From Burkholderiales bacterium 70-64 (lineage in GTDB: Bacteria > Pseudomonadota > Gammaproteobacteria > Burkholderiales > Burkholderiaceae_E), in NCBI GenBank assembly GCA_001898645.1, contig MKUQ01000030.1:82351-146350 (forward strand): a stretch of DNA of 64,000 nucleotides, written 5' to 3'. Under the pieces are notes generated by a model. It searched no databases and had not been told where the DNA came from. It saw nothing but the letters and a program-made list of their open reading frames with translations. Position 1 is the stretch's first letter; each line of letters opens with the position of its first letter. This document shows, one piece after another, positions 31,273 to 49,152 of this stretch. The position numbers and the translations under genes are program-made.

Positions 31273-32715
31273 ATGACTAGTGCCGTTTCGGGCGGTGCCA
31301 CGGCCTACAACTACCGGGTCGTGCGCCAGTTCACGGTGATGACCGTGGTCTGGGGAGTGGTCGGCATGCTGGTCGGCGTGTGGATCGCCGCCCAGCTGGC
31401 ATGGCCGCAGCTGAACTTCGACATCCCGTGGATCACCTACAGCCGGCTGCGACCGCTGCACACCAACGCGGTGATCTTCGCGTTCGGCGGCAGCGCGCTG
31501 TTCGCCACCTCGTACTTCGTCGTGCAGCGCACCTGTCAGGTGCCGCTCTTCGCGCCCGGGCTGGCCGCCTTCTCGTTCTGGGGCTGGCAGGCGGTGATCG
31601 TCGCGGCAGCCATCACGCTGCCGATGGGTCTGTCCACCACCAAGGAATACGCCGAGCTGGAGTGGCCGATCGACGTGCTGATCGCGCTGGTGTGGATCGC
31701 CTACGCGATCGTGTTCTTCGGCACCATCGCCCGGCGCAAGACGCCGCACATCTACGTGGCCAACTGGTTCTTCGGCGCCTACGTGATCACCATCGCGGTG
31801 CTGCACATCGTCAACAGCGCCGCGCTGCCGGTCACCTGGACCAAGTCGTACTCGGCGTACGCCGGCGTGCAGGATGCGATGGTGCAGTGGTGGTACGGGC
31901 ACAACGCGGTGGGCTTCTTCCTCACCGCGGGCTTCCTCGGGATGATGTACTACTTCATCCCCAAGCAGGCCGAGCGCCCGATCTACTCGTACCGCCTGTC
32001 GATCGTGCACTTCTGGGCGCTGATCTTCACCTACATGTGGGCCGGCCCGCACCACCTGCACTACACGGCGCTGCCCGACTGGGCGCAGAGCGTCGGCATG
32101 ATCTTCTCGCTGATCCTGCTGGCGCCGTCGTGGGGCGGCATGATCAACGGCATCATGACCCTGTCGGGCGCCTGGCACAAGCTGCGCGACGACCCGATCC
32201 TGAAGTTCCTCGTGGTGTCGCTGTCGTTCTACGGCATGTCGACCTTCGAGGGCCCGATGATGTCGATCAAGACCGTCAACGCCCTGTCGCACTACACCGA
32301 CTGGACCATCGGCCACGTGCACTCGGGCGCGCTCGGCTGGGTCGGCTTCATCACCATGGGTTCGCTGTACTACCTGCTGCCGCGCCTGTTCAACCGCACG
32401 CAGATGTACAGCGTGCGCGCCATCGAGGTCCACTTCTGGGTCGCGACGATCGGCGTGGTGCTGTACATCGCCGCGATGTGGATCGCCGGCGTCACCCAGG
32501 GCCTGATGTGGCGCGCCACCAACGCCGACGGCACCCTCACCTACGCGTTCATCGAGTCGGTCAAGGCCACCTACCCCTACTACTACATCCGCGTGCTCGG
32601 CGGCCTGCTGTACCTGGCCGGGATGCTGATCATGCTGTGGAACTGCGTCATGACGATGCGCGCGGGCTCGCCGGTCGATGCCGAAGTGCCGCGCAGCGCG
32701 GTCGCCGCGGCCTGA
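31273..32715 (+). CDS. ccoN: cbb3-type cytochrome c oxidase catalytic subunit CcoN
   Basis: A 480-residue heme-copper oxidase subunit I of normal CcoN length with 12 hydrophobic helices. Conserved histidines for heme and CuB are seen in [36 protein letters not shown] and [15 protein letters not shown]. It reduces O2 with high affinity and pumps protons, using electrons from CcoO and CcoP. The start at 31273 follows a tagggggaatga purine tract. It begins the ccoNOQP operon, downstream of a near-consensus FNR box. Confidence 0.98.
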   Translation: MTSAVSGGATAYNYRVVRQFTVMTVVWGVVGMLVGVWIAAQLAWPQLNFDIPWITYSRLRPLHTNAVIFAFGGSALFATSYFVVQRTCQVPLFAPGLAAFSFWGWQAVIVAAAITLPMGLSTTKEYAELEWPIDVLIALVWIAYAIVFFGTIARRKTPHIYVANWFFGAYVITIAVLHIVNSAALPVTWTKSYSAYAGVQDAMVQWWYGHNAVGFFLTAGFLGMMYYFIPKQAERPIYSYRLSIVHFWALIFTYMWAGPHHLHYTALPDWAQSVGMIFSLILLAPSWGGMINGIMTLSGAWHKLRDDPILKFLVVSLSFYGMSTFEGPMMSIKTVNALSHYTDWTIGHVHSGALGWVGFITMGSLYYLLPRLFNRTQMYSVRAIEVHFWVATIGVVLYIAAMWIAGVTQGLMWRATNADGTLTYAFIESVKATYPYYYIRVLGGLLYLAGMLIMLWNCVMTMRAGSPVDAEVPRSAVAAA

Positions 32716-32737
32716 CCGCGCGCCGGAGATCGCAACG

Positions 32738-33355
32738 ATGAAACTCTCCCACACCCTGATCGAGAAAAACCTGCCGCTGCTGTTCGTGCTGATCGTCGTC
32801 GCGATCAGCTTCGGCGGCCTGGTCGAGATCGTGCCGCTGTTCTTCCAGAAATCCACCACCGAGGCGGTAGCCGGCTGGAAGCCGTACGGCGCGCTCCAGT
32901 TGGCCGGGCGCGACATCTACATCCGCGAGGGCTGTTCGAACTGTCACTCGCAGATGATCCGGCCGTTCCGCGCCGAGACCGAACGCTACGGCCACTACTC
33001 GGTGGCCGGCGAGTTCGTCTACGACCGCCCGTTCCTGTGGGGCAGCAAGCGCACCGGGCCCGATCTGGCCCGGGTCGGCGGCCGCTATACCGACGAATGG
33101 CATCGCGTGCACCTGATGAACCCGCGCGACCTCGCCCCCGAATCGAACATGCCGGGCTACCCGTGGCTGGCGAAGGGCATGGCCGACGACGGCACGATCC
33201 AGCGCAGGATGCAGGTGCTGCGCACCCTCGGCCACCCCTACACCGACGAGGAGATCGCCCAGGCGCCCGAGGCGCTGAAGGACCGCACCGAGATGGACGC
33301 GCTGATCGCCTACCTGCAGGTGCTCGGCACCTCGATCAAGAGCACGGCGCGCTGA
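32738..33355 (+). CDS. ccoO: cbb3-type cytochrome c oxidase monoheme subunit CcoO
   Basis: A 205-residue membrane-anchored cytochrome c. One N-terminal transmembrane helix ([18 protein letters not shown]) precedes the heme site C66-S-N-C69-H70, followed by [17 protein letters not shown], a CcoO hallmark. The distal methionine probably lies in [10 protein letters not shown]. It passes electrons from CcoP to CcoN. ATG 32738 lies 22 bases after the ccoN stop. A purine tract ccggag precedes the start. Confidence 0.97.
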   Translation: MKLSHTLIEKNLPLLFVLIVVAISFGGLVEIVPLFFQKSTTEAVAGWKPYGALQLAGRDIYIREGCSNCHSQMIRPFRAETERYGHYSVAGEFVYDRPFLWGSKRTGPDLARVGGRYTDEWHRVHLMNPRDLAPESNMPGYPWLAKGMADDGTIQRRMQVLRTLGHPYTDEEIAQAPEALKDRTEMDALIAYLQVLGTSIKSTAR

Positions 33356-33373
33356 GCCGCACGGGGACGCGCG

Positions 33374-33514
33374 ATGGACATCAACATAGTGCGCGGAATC
33401 CTGGCGGTGGTGTGCCTGGTGTCGTTCCTCGGCATCGTCGCGTGGGCCTGGAGCAGGCACCAGAAGGCGCGCTTCGACGAGGCTGCCAACCTGCCCTTCG
33501 CCGAAAAAGACTGA
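33374..33514 (+). CDS. ccoQ: cbb3-type oxidase subunit CcoQ
   Basis: A 46-residue protein encoded between ccoO and ccoP. It has one transmembrane helix (ILAVVCLVSFLGIVAWAW, residues about 9-26), then a basic turn SRHQKARFDEAANLPFAEKD. The ARFDEAANLPF signature is typical of CcoQ/FixQ. CcoQ stabilises the assembled oxidase. It starts at ATG 33374, 18 bases after ccoO, and ends 18 bases before ccoP. Confidence 0.95.
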   Translation: MDINIVRGILAVVCLVSFLGIVAWAWSRHQKARFDEAANLPFAEKD

Positions 33515-33532
33515 GCAACGGAGCATTCCGAC

Positions 33533-34465
33533 ATGGCCGACTTCACCAGCTCGGGCTGGAGCCTCTACATCTCGATCATCACGCTGCTCTCGATCGCCTT
33601 CTGCGTCTGGCTGGCCCTGGTGCTCGCGAAGGGCCGCGCGCCGGGCGCGCAGGTCGGCACCACCGGGCACCAGTGGGACGAGACGCTCGAGGAGTTCAAC
33701 AACCCGCTGCCGCGCTGGTGGCTGTGGCTGTTCCTCATCACCTGCGCATTCGCGCTGCTGTATCTCGTGCTCTACCCCGGCCTGGGCACCTTCCAGGGCG
33801 TGCTCGGCTGGAGCCAGAAGGGCCAGTACGAACGCGAGGTGGCGCGCGTCGACGAAGTGGTCGAGCCGCTGTTCGCCAAGTACCTCGCGCAGGACATCCC
33901 GGCCGTCGCGGCCGACCCGCAGGCGCGCGAGATCGGCGAACGCATGTACCTCACCTACTGCGTGCAGTGCCACGGCTCGAACGCGCGCGGCAGCCGAGGC
34001 TTCCCCAACCTCACCGACCGCGACTGGCTGTGGGGCGGCGATCCGGCCGCCATCGTGACCACCATCACCGAGGGGCGTACCGGCGCGATGCCGCCGATGG
34101 GTGCTGCGGTGGGCTCGCCCGAAGACGTGCAGAACCTCGCCAACTACGTCGCCTCGCTCTCCGGCGGCGGCCACGACGCGGCGCGCGCCGCGCTCGGCAA
34201 GCCCAAGTTCACCGATGCGGGCTGCATCGCCTGCCACGGCGCCGACGGCAAGGGCAACCCGGCGCTCGGGGCACCCAACCTGACCGACAAGACCTGGCTG
34301 TACGGCGGCAGCATCGCCACCATCGGCGAGACCATCGACAAGGGCCGCACCAACCAGATGCCGGCATTCGGCCAGATGCTCGGCAAGGGCAAGATCCACC
34401 TGCTGGCCGCCTATGTCTGGGGCCTGTCCAACGTCACGGATCGGCAGGAAGGCGGCGGACGTTGA
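33533..34465 (+). CDS. ccoP: cbb3-type cytochrome c oxidase diheme subunit CcoP
   Basis: A 310-residue protein. Two N-terminal helices (residues about 9-32 and 62-81) flank the conserved GHQWDETLEEFNNPLPRWW. Two cytochrome c domains follow with C143-V-Q-C146-H147 and C231-I-A-C234-H235. It receives electrons from soluble c-type cytochromes and passes them to CcoO. Its stop overlaps the TTG start of ccoG (TTGA at 34462-34465). It is the last structural gene of the ccoNOQP set. Confidence 0.97.
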   Translation: MADFTSSGWSLYISIITLLSIAFCVWLALVLAKGRAPGAQVGTTGHQWDETLEEFNNPLPRWWLWLFLITCAFALLYLVLYPGLGTFQGVLGWSQKGQYEREVARVDEVVEPLFAKYLAQDIPAVAADPQAREIGERMYLTYCVQCHGSNARGSRGFPNLTDRDWLWGGDPAAIVTTITEGRTGAMPPMGAAVGSPEDVQNLANYVASLSGGGHDAARAALGKPKFTDAGCIACHGADGKGNPALGAPNLTDKTWLYGGSIATIGETIDKGRTNQMPAFGQMLGKGKIHLLAAYVWGLSNVTDRQEGGGR

Positions 34466-35880
34466 CCGCACCGCAGGTTCCGGCGCGGGGAGGCCCGGCC
34501 GGCGAGGTCGAGGCAGCCCTCTACGAGGTACGGCGCAAGATCTACCCGCGCGCCGTGCACGGCTGGTTCGCGCGCTGGCGCTGGGCGCTGGTCTGGTTCA
34601 CGCAGGCGATCTTCTACGGCCTGCCCTGGCTGAGCTGGGGCAGCCGCCCGGCCGTGCTGTTCGATCTCGAGGCGCGCCGGTTCTACCTGTTCGGCATCGT
34701 GCTGTACCCGCAGGACTTCATCTACCTGACGGGGCTGCTGGTGATCTCGGCGCTCGCGCTGTTCCTGTTCACCGCGGTGGCCGGCCGCCTGTGGTGCGGC
34801 TACGCCTGCCCGCAGACGGTGTACACCGAGATCTTCATGTGGATCGAGCACCGCATCGAGGGCGACCGCACGGCCCGCATGAAGCTCGACCGCAGCCCGA
34901 TGAGCGCGCGCAAGCTGGCCCTCAAGGGCACCAAGCACCTGCTGTGGATCCTGGTCGCGCTGTGGACCGGGATCACCTTCGTGGGCTACTTCACGCCCAT
35001 CCGCGAGCTGCTCGGCGCGCTGCTCACGCTGTCCACCGGCCCGTGGCAGACGTTCTGGGTGCTGTTCTACGGCTTCGCCACCTGGGGCAACGCCGGCTTC
35101 CTGCGCGAGCAGGTCTGCAAGTACATGTGCCCCTATGCGCGCTTCCAGGGCGTGATGTTCGACAAGGACACCCTGGTCATCACCTATGACCGCGAGCGCG
35201 GCGAGCCGCGCGGCCCGCGCTCGCGCAAGGCCGACCCGCGCGGCGCCGGGCTCGGCGACTGCGTGGACTGCAACATCTGCGTGCACGTGTGCCCGACCGG
35301 CATCGACATCCGCGACGGCCTGCAGTACGAGTGCATCGGCTGCGCGGCCTGCATCGACGGCTGCAACCAGGTCATGGACCGCATGGGCTATCCGCACGGC
35401 CTGATCCGCTACACCACCGAGAATGCCCTGGAACGCAAGCTCGAGCCTGCCGCGATCGTGCGGCGCGTGCTGCGGCCGCGCGTGCTGGTGTACTCGGCGG
35501 TGCTGCTGGCGGCCACGCTGGCGCTGTTCGGCCATCTCGCGCTGCGCGCGCCGCTGAAGCTCGACGTGATCCGCGACCGCGCGCTCGGGCGCGAGGTCGA
35601 GGACGGCCGGATCGAGAACGGCTATCAGCTGCAGATCATCAACTCCGCGGAGCGCACGCGCCGCTTCCGCGTCACGGTCTCGGGCATCGACACCATCTTC
35701 GTCGCCGGCGGCTCGGAGTTCGAGGTCGGCCCGGCAGGCGTGCGCATGGTGCCGCTGCCGGTGCGCGTCGAAGCGGGCCACGGCGAGCCGGGCAGCAACC
35801 GGATCGCCTTCCATGTGCACGCCGAGGACGACCCATCGGTGTCGGCCGAGGCACACTCCACCTTCTTCGTTCCGCGATGA
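34462..35880 (+). CDS. ccoG: Cytochrome oxidase accessory protein CcoG (FixG/RdxA), polyferredoxin
   Basis: A 472-residue membrane protein, starting at TTG 34462 where the ccoP stop overlaps it (TTGA); the next in-frame ATGs are inside the conserved domain. It has several helices and cysteine motifs RLWCGYACPQTVY and QVCKYMCPYARFQ, then two 4Fe-4S binding motifs, CVDCNICVHVCPTGIDIR and CIGCAACIDGCNQV. The C-terminal domain is periplasmic-type beta. CcoG reduces copper for cbb3 oxidase assembly. The stop overlaps ccoH as ATGA. Confidence 0.95.
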   Translation: MTAPQVPARGGPAGEVEAALYEVRRKIYPRAVHGWFARWRWALVWFTQAIFYGLPWLSWGSRPAVLFDLEARRFYLFGIVLYPQDFIYLTGLLVISALALFLFTAVAGRLWCGYACPQTVYTEIFMWIEHRIEGDRTARMKLDRSPMSARKLALKGTKHLLWILVALWTGITFVGYFTPIRELLGALLTLSTGPWQTFWVLFYGFATWGNAGFLREQVCKYMCPYARFQGVMFDKDTLVITYDRERGEPRGPRSRKADPRGAGLGDCVDCNICVHVCPTGIDIRDGLQYECIGCAACIDGCNQVMDRMGYPHGLIRYTTENALERKLEPAAIVRRVLRPRVLVYSAVLLAATLALFGHLALRAPLKLDVIRDRALGREVEDGRIENGYQLQIINSAERTRRFRVTVSGIDTIFVAGGSEFEVGPAGVRMVPLPVRVEAGHGEPGSNRIAFHVHAEDDPSVSAEAHSTFFVPR

Positions 35881-36413
35881 ACCGGATGGGCGCAACGACC
35901 GTGCAACCGCACACCCCCTGGTATCGCCACCGCTGGCCCTGGCTGCTCGCCATCGCGCCGGCAGTGGCCCTGGTCGGCGGCCTCGTCACCTTCTGGCTCG
36001 CCTTCACCACCAGCGACCCGATGGTGGTCGACGACTACTACCGCGAAGGGCGGGCGATCAACCAGCAGCTGGCGCGCGATCGCCAGGCCGCGGCGCTCGG
36101 CCTGCACGCGACGGTCTCGCTGCGCGCCGGCGCAGCGGGCGCCGCGCAGGTCGAGGTCACGCTCTCGGCCGAGCGCGGCAGCGGCTGGCCCGAGCACCTC
36201 GACCTGCGCATCGTGCACGCCACGCGCTCGGATCTCGACGCCGAGTACGTCCTGCGCAGCGCCGGCGGAGGGCGCTATCGCGGCACCGGCACGCTGCCTC
36301 CGGCAGGGCGCTGGCTGGTCCAGCTCGAGGATCCGGGGCGCACCTGGCGCCTGGTCGATCCGCTCGTCACGCGCTTCGACGCGCCGATCGAGCTGCGGGC
36401 CCCGGCGCCATGA
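35877..36413 (+). CDS. ccoH: cbb3 oxidase assembly protein CcoH (FixH)
   Basis: A 178-residue FixH-family protein. One N-terminal helix (LLAIAPAVALVGGLVTFWLA) is followed by the signature TTSDPMVVDDYYREGRAINQ. The C-terminal part is a beta-rich periplasmic domain. FixH/CcoH is required for cbb3 assembly or stability. Both ends are coupled by ATGA overlaps, with ccoG upstream and with the small two-helix gene downstream. Confidence 0.93.
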   Translation: MNRMGATTVQPHTPWYRHRWPWLLAIAPAVALVGGLVTFWLAFTTSDPMVVDDYYREGRAINQQLARDRQAAALGLHATVSLRAGAAGAAQVEVTLSAERGSGWPEHLDLRIVHATRSDLDAEYVLRSAGGGRYRGTGTLPPAGRWLVQLEDPGRTWRLVDPLVTRFDAPIELRAPAP

Positions 36414-36733
36414 CGACCGCATCCGGACAGCAGGAAGGGACGATGCCGGGAGCACCGCGACCGCCCGGCCGGCACAGGGTCGGCCGCTTCATGATGCAGG
36501 TGCTGTGGCCGGCCTTCCTGATGGCCGTCGTCGCGGAGGGGATCTTCTTCTCGCTGATCGATCCGCGCGAGCTGGGCATCGTCGGCGCCCGCCTCGCCGA
36601 CAGCCGCGAAGCCGCCTACACCCTCGGCTTCTTCGTGTTCTGGCTGCTGTTCGCCTGCGCCAGCGGCATCACCTACGTGCTGAGCCACGGCATCGGCGAT
36701 CCGCCCGATGCCGGGCGCGACGAAGAAAGCTGA
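36410..36733 (+). CDS. Small two-helix membrane protein at the end of the cco operon
   Basis: A 107-residue protein not assigned to a named family. Two predicted transmembrane helices are visible, around PAFLMAVVAEGIFFSLID (residues about 33-50) and TLGFFVFWLLFACASGITYV (about 71-90). The C-terminus is short and acidic. It is coupled to ccoH by an ATGA overlap, so it is expressed with the oxidase assembly genes and may act in assembly or as an extra subunit. This is inferred from context only. The alternative start at the internal Met12 would shorten it slightly. Confidence 0.85.
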   Translation: MTTASGQQEGTMPGAPRPPGRHRVGRFMMQVLWPAFLMAVVAEGIFFSLIDPRELGIVGARLADSREAAYTLGFFVFWLLFACASGITYVLSHGIGDPPDAGRDEES

Positions 36734-36888
36734 GCGCGCCGCGCCGTCCTCCGCGATCAGGGCTCGTCCAAGCTGCGATCGCCACGCCCGAGCCGGAGAC
36801 GTAATGCGGGACATGGCGAAACGAAAGACGTTTTCAGGTATTTTAGGCGCCCCGGCCGGACCATTCCGGCCCCTGTGGAGAGTCGTTC

Positions 36889-38425
<1,537 letters not shown>

Positions 38426-38437
38426 CGGTCGGCCCCG

Positions 38438-38965
38438 ATGCAACGGCTTTCCGCCGCCTACGACCGGCTGCTCGCCGGGCTGGCGCTGCTCGCGAGCCTG
38501 CTGCTCGGGGCGATGATGCTGATCATCTGCGCCGATGTCCTGCTGCGCAACGTCGCGCTGATCCCGGGCATGCGCGGCATCGAGTGGTCCAACGAGGTCT
38601 CGGAGGCGCTGCTCTACCTGATCACGCTGCTGGCCGCGCCCTGGCTGCTGCGCCAGGGACAGCACATCCGCGTCGACCTCCTGCTGCGCGCCCTGCCGCG
38701 GCGGGTGGCGTGGCAGGGCGAGATCGTCGCCGACGTGCTGGCCTTCGGCTGCTGCGTGGCGCTCGTATGGTACGGCGCGCGGGCGACCTGGGCGAGCTAC
38801 GCCGCCGGATCGACCACCATCAAGACGCTGATCACGCCCGAATGGTGGTCGCTCGTGCCGCTGCCGCTGGCCTTTGCGCTGCTGGCCGTCGAGGTGGTGT
38901 TCCGCATGCAGCGCCTGCTCACCGGCGAACGCGCCCCGCGCGACGACGCCGTCTCCGCTTCTTAG
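38438..38965 (+). CDS. TRAP transporter small permease (DctQ family)
   Basis: A 175-residue protein with four predicted helices, the usual DctQ layout. The first, LALLASLLLGAMMLIICADVL, ends in the conserved DVLLRN. EWSNEVSEALLYLITLLAAP follows, then the GQHIRVDLLL signature. It forms the membrane complex with the large permease. It starts 12 bases after the binding-protein gene. Confidence 0.93.
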   Translation: MQRLSAAYDRLLAGLALLASLLLGAMMLIICADVLLRNVALIPGMRGIEWSNEVSEALLYLITLLAAPWLLRQGQHIRVDLLLRALPRRVAWQGEIVADVLAFGCCVALVWYGARATWASYAAGSTTIKTLITPEWWSLVPLPLAFALLAVEVVFRMQRLLTGERAPRDDAVSAS

Positions 38966-38978
38966 GCAGACTCCCGAC

Positions 38979-40292
38979 ATGGCCTGGCAGACGGCGGCGT
39001 GGTTGCTGCTCGGCGGTTCGACCGTCCTGCTGTTCCTCGGCCTGCCGGTCGCCTTCTCGTTCCTGGTGATCAACCTCGTCGGCGCCTGGCTGTTCCTCGG
39101 CGGCGAATCGGGCATGATCCAGCTCGCGCGCAACAGCGTCGCCTCGGTGCAGAGCTTCGCGCTGACGCCGATCCCGCTGTTCGTGCTGATGGGCGAGATC
39201 CTGTTCCACACCGGCATCGCGGTGAAGGTGATCGACGGCATCGAGCGGCTGATCCGCCAGGTGCCCGGCCGGCTCGCCGTGGTGGCGGTGGTCGCGGGCA
39301 CGGTGTTCTCGGCCATCTCGGGCTCCACCATCGCGACGACCGCCATGCTGGGCAGCCTGATGCTGCCGATGATGCTGGCGCGCGGCTACCACCCGACCAT
39401 GGCGACCGGCCCCATCATGGCCATCGGCGCGGTCGACATGCTGATCCCGCCCTCGGCGCTGACGGTGCTGCTGGGCAGCCTGTCGGGCATCTCGATCTCC
39501 AAGCTGCTGATCGGCGGCATCGTGCCGGGCCTGCTGCTGTCGGTGGCCTTCATCGCCTACATCGTCATCCGGGTGGGGATGAACCCCTCGCTCGCGCCCA
39601 AGGCGCAGTTCACCGTGCACCGCGGCTGGGAGCATTGGCGGCCCTTCGTGCAGTACGTGATCCCGCTGGTGTCGATCTTCGCCGTCGTCGTCGCCTCCCT
39701 CACCGCCGGCTGGGCGACGCCGACCGAATCGGCCGCCATCGGGGCGCTGGCCACCATCCTGCTGGCCCTGGCCTACCGCGCGCTGACGGTGACCAACCTG
39801 CTCCAGGCGCTGCGCGGCACCGTCGGCATCTCCGGGATGATCCTCTTCATCATCGTCGGGGCGACCACCTTCGCCCAGATCCTCTCGTTCTCGGGCGCCA
39901 GCAACGGGCTGGTGCAGATCATCACCGGGCACGGCCTGTCCACCGCCGCGGTGGTGGTGGCGATGATGCTGGTGCTCATCTTCCTCGGCCTGTTCGTCGA
40001 TCAGGTCAGCATGATGATGATCACGCTGCCGATCTTCATGCCGGTGGTGCAGCGCCTGGGCATCGACCCGGTCTGGTTCGGCGTGATGTACCTCATCTGC
40101 ATGCAGCTCGGCCTGCTGCTGCCGCCGCACGGCATGCTGCTGATGACCATGAAGGGCGTGGCCCCGCCGCCGGTGACCATGGCCCACATCTTCCAGGCGG
40201 TGATCCCCTATGTGGCGATGAGCCTGCTGGTGCTGGTGCTGGTGTTCCTGTGGCCGGCGGTCGCGGTATGGCTGCCGACCCTGCTCGGCTGA
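38979..40292 (+). CDS. TRAP transporter large permease (DctM family)
   Basis: A 437-residue protein with 11-12 hydrophobic helices and typical DctM motifs, including [18 protein letters not shown] near residue 60, the [17 protein letters not shown] ion-binding region, and [15 protein letters not shown]. It performs sodium-coupled uptake together with the binding protein and the small permease. ATG 38979 lies 13 bases after the small-permease stop. It converges on gltD with only 19 bases between the stops, and no terminator hairpin was recognised there. Confidence 0.94.
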   Translation: MAWQTAAWLLLGGSTVLLFLGLPVAFSFLVINLVGAWLFLGGESGMIQLARNSVASVQSFALTPIPLFVLMGEILFHTGIAVKVIDGIERLIRQVPGRLAVVAVVAGTVFSAISGSTIATTAMLGSLMLPMMLARGYHPTMATGPIMAIGAVDMLIPPSALTVLLGSLSGISISKLLIGGIVPGLLLSVAFIAYIVIRVGMNPSLAPKAQFTVHRGWEHWRPFVQYVIPLVSIFAVVVASLTAGWATPTESAAIGALATILLALAYRALTVTNLLQALRGTVGISGMILFIIVGATTFAQILSFSGASNGLVQIITGHGLSTAAVVVAMMLVLIFLGLFVDQVSMMMITLPIFMPVVQRLGIDPVWFGVMYLICMQLGLLLPPHGMLLMTMKGVAPPPVTMAHIFQAVIPYVAMSLLVLVLVFLWPAVAVWLPTLLG

Positions 40293-40311
40293 GAACGAAC
40301 GCGAAACCGTA

Positions 40312-41796
<1,485 letters not shown>

Positions 41797-41870
41797 GTCG
41801 CTGAATCTTCGCTAAGCGCCGCCCCAGGCGGCCCGCCGCGCGCCATCGGGCCGACCCGATGGCGACGCGC

Positions 41871-46625
<4,755 letters not shown>

Positions 46626-46731
46626 GATGCGAACTCCAGAATTCTCCGCCCGGCGTACGCCGGGCACGGTGCCGCACGGGCCTGCCCTGGCGCATCGGGC
46701 CGGGCCCCGAAAACGATAAAAACGATATTAA

Positions 46732-46747
46732 GTCAGCGCTTGCTGAC
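46732..46747 (-). terminator. Terminator-like hairpin in the gltB leader
   Basis: On the minus strand gtcagc-aagc-gctgac forms a perfect 6-bp stem, followed by ttaatatcgtttttatcgtt, a T-rich run. It lies 111 bases after the dgt stop and between the predicted gltB promoter and the gltB start. It could terminate the aroB-dgt transcripts or act as an attenuator for gltB. Confidence 0.5.
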
Positions 46748-46811
46748 GCGCAGAACGGCTTCCGGAAACGGTTTGCCGCAATGCAGCGCGAAAATTGCGA
46801 ACGAACTTATC

Positions 46812-46840
46812 AGTATACTCCGCGCGCCCGCCAAATTGAA
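46812..46840 (-). promoter_or_regulatory. Predicted gltB promoter
   Basis: Read on the minus strand, TTCAAT (46840-46835, weak -35) and TATACT (46817-46812, 5 of 6 to the -10 consensus) are spaced by exactly 17 bases. The transcription start would fall near 46804, giving a leader of about 180 bases before gltB that contains the hairpin at 46732-46747. Confidence 0.5.
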
Positions 46841-46857
46841 GGACGGGCATCGCGCGA

Positions 46858-48033
46858 TCAGGGATGGTCCGGCAGGCCCGGCCCGAAGGCGGTCTCGCCG
46901 GTCAGGCGGGCGTACTCGCGCAGCGCGAAGCGATCGGTCATGCCCGCGATGTAGTCGGCCACCGCGCGCAGGCCCAGCGCCTCGACGCGCCCGCGATGCT
47001 CCTCGGGCAACAGGGACGGGTCGGCGGCGTAGGCCTCGAAGAGCCGCCGCATCACGGCGCGGGCGCGCGCCATCACCTCGTCGACGCGGGGGTGGCGGTA
47101 GAGCGCCACGTGCAGGAAACCCTTGAGCTGCGTGGCGCGCTCGCGCATCGGCGCCGAGAAGGCGGCCAGCGGCGCGGCCGCGCGCACGTCGTCGATCGAG
47201 CGCGGACCCGCCGCCGCGATGCGCCGGCGGGTCTCGCCGATCAGGTCGGTCACGAGGTCGTTGATCATGCGCCGGATGGTCTCGTGCACCAGGCGCCGGC
47301 CGGCGATGCCGGGATACGCCCGCTCGACCTCGCGGCGGTGGCCGGCGAAGAGATCGATGTCGTCGAGCTGCTCGAGCCGGATCAGCCCCGAGCGCAGGCC
47401 GTCGTCGACGTCGTGGTTGTTGTAGGCGATCTCGTCGGCGAGGTTGGCCACCTGGGCCTCCAGCGAGGGCTGGCGCCGCTCGAGGAAGCGGGCGCCGAGC
47501 TCGCCCAGGCCTGCCGCGCTCTCGCGCGAGCAGTGCTTGAGGATGCCTTCGCGCGTCTCGAAGCACAGGTTCAGGCCGTCGAACCCGCCGTAGCATTGCT
47601 CCAGCTCGTCGACCACGCGCAGCGACTGCAGGTTGTGCTCGAAGCCGCCGTGCGTGCGCATGCAGGCATCGAGCGCATCCTGGCCGGCATGGCCGAACGG
47701 GGTGTGGCCGAGGTCGTGCGCCAGCGCGATGGCCTCGACGAGGTCTTCGCACAGGCCGAGGCCGCGCCCGATCGAGCGGGCGATCTGCGCCACCTCGATC
47801 GAGTGGGTGAGCCGGGTGCGGAACAGGTCGCCTTCGTGATTGACGAAGACCTGCGTCTTGTATTCGAGCCGGCGAAACGCGGTGCAGTGGACGATGCGGT
47901 CGCGGTCGCGCTGGAATTCACTGCGCGGGGTCGGCGGCGGCTCGCGATGGCGGCGCCCGCGGCTGGCCAGCGGGTCGGCCGCCCACGGCGCGAGCGCCGA
48001 GGCAGCGCGAGACGGCGGCGTCGACGAGGCCAC
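46858..48033 (-). CDS. dgt: dGTP triphosphohydrolase-like HD-domain protein
   Basis: A 391-residue HD-superfamily dNTPase. The N-terminal SRGRRHREP and [20 protein letters not shown] blocks are typical of Dgt-type enzymes. Metal ligands are seen in [14 protein letters not shown] and the HD pair in [15 protein letters not shown], with [14 protein letters not shown] closer to the middle. It hydrolyses dGTP or other dNTPs to nucleoside and triphosphate. The start is GTG 48033, 15 bases after the aroB stop. It ends the pilMNOPQ-aroKB series. Confidence 0.93.
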   Translation of the reverse strand: MASSTPPSRAASALAPWAADPLASRGRRHREPPPTPRSEFQRDRDRIVHCTAFRRLEYKTQVFVNHEGDLFRTRLTHSIEVAQIARSIGRGLGLCEDLVEAIALAHDLGHTPFGHAGQDALDACMRTHGGFEHNLQSLRVVDELEQCYGGFDGLNLCFETREGILKHCSRESAAGLGELGARFLERRQPSLEAQVANLADEIAYNNHDVDDGLRSGLIRLEQLDDIDLFAGHRREVERAYPGIAGRRLVHETIRRMINDLVTDLIGETRRRIAAAGPRSIDDVRAAAPLAAFSAPMRERATQLKGFLHVALYRHPRVDEVMARARAVMRRLFEAYAADPSLLPEEHRGRVEALGLRAVADYIAGMTDRFALREYARLTGETAFGPGLPDHP

Positions 48034-48048
48034 CGCGCCGCGGCCTTC

Positions 48049-49131
48049 TCAGCCTGTGCAGGCCGCCAGCGTCGCGCGCAGCGCCGCGTCGGGCACGCGG
48101 CGCTGCGACGCCTGGCCCAGGCGCTCGAGCACGACGAAGGTGGGCAGGCCCTGCTGCGCCTTCTTGTCGACGCTCATCAGCTCGAGGTAGCGCTCGGCCG
48201 GCCAGGCCGGCCCGCGCACCGGCAGGCGCGCGGCGGCGATCGTCCCGCGCAGGCGCTCCACCACCGCCGCCTCGATCAGGCCGATGCGCTGCGACAGGTC
48301 GGCCGCCATCACCATGCCGGCGCCGACCGCCTCGCCGTGCAGCCACTGGCCGTAGCCCATGCCGGTCTCGATGGCGTGGCCGAAGGTGTGGCCGAAGTTC
48401 AGCGTCGCGCGCACCCCGGTCTCGCGCTCGTCGGCGGCGACCACCGCGGCCTTGATCTCGCACGAGCGCAGCACCGCCGCGATCAGCGCCACCGGCTCGC
48501 AGCTCAGCAGCGCATCGAGGTCGCGCTCGAGCCGTTCGAGGTAGGCGGGGTCGGCGATCGCGCCGTGCTTGATCATCTCGGCCAGGCCGGCCGAGAGCTC
48601 GCGAGGGGGAAGCGTACGCAGCGTCTCGACGTCGGCGAGCACCAGCCGCGGCTGGTGGAACGCGCCGATCATGTTCTTGCCGAGGCGATGGTTGATCGCG
48701 GTCTTGCCCCCCACCGACGAATCGACCTGCGCGAGCAGGGTGGTGGGCACCTGCACGAAGTCGACGCCGCGCTGGTAGAGCGCCGCGGCGCAGCCGGTGA
48801 GGTCGCCGATGACCCCGCCGCCCAGCGCCACCAGCAGGCAGCGGCGGTCGAAGCGGTGCTCGAGCAGCTGCGTGAACACCCGGTCGAGCGATTCGTAGTT
48901 CTTGTACTGCTCGCCGTCGGGCAGCCGGATCGACAGCCGCGACGCCGCTCCCGCCAGCGCCGCGGCCAGCCGCGGCTCGTAGAGATCGCCGACCGTGTCG
49001 TTGCTGACCACCGCCACCTGGCGGCCGGCGGCCAGACGCGCCAGCGCCTCCGAGCCGGCCAGGATGCCGGCGCCGATCAGGATCGGGTAGCTGCGATCGC
49101 CCAGCGACACGCGCAGTTCGCACACGGACAT
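48049..49131 (-). CDS. aroB: 3-dehydroquinate synthase
   Basis: A 360-residue AroB of usual length. NAD-binding and catalytic signatures are [20 protein letters not shown], then [20 protein letters not shown] and the metal-ligand segment [11 protein letters not shown]. It converts DAHP to 3-dehydroquinate in the shikimate pathway. It lies 21 bases after aroK, a conserved pairing in proteobacteria. Confidence 0.98.
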   Translation of the reverse strand: MSVCELRVSLGDRSYPILIGAGILAGSEALARLAAGRQVAVVSNDTVGDLYEPRLAAALAGAASRLSIRLPDGEQYKNYESLDRVFTQLLEHRFDRRCLLVALGGGVIGDLTGCAAALYQRGVDFVQVPTTLLAQVDSSVGGKTAINHRLGKNMIGAFHQPRLVLADVETLRTLPPRELSAGLAEMIKHGAIADPAYLERLERDLDALLSCEPVALIAAVLRSCEIKAAVVAADERETGVRATLNFGHTFGHAIETGMGYGQWLHGEAVGAGMVMAADLSQRIGLIEAAVVERLRGTIAAARLPVRGPAWPAERYLELMSVDKKAQQGLPTFVVLERLGQASQRRVPDAALRATLAACTG

Positions 49132-49152
49132 CGGGTCGGGCCCGGGCGCCGT

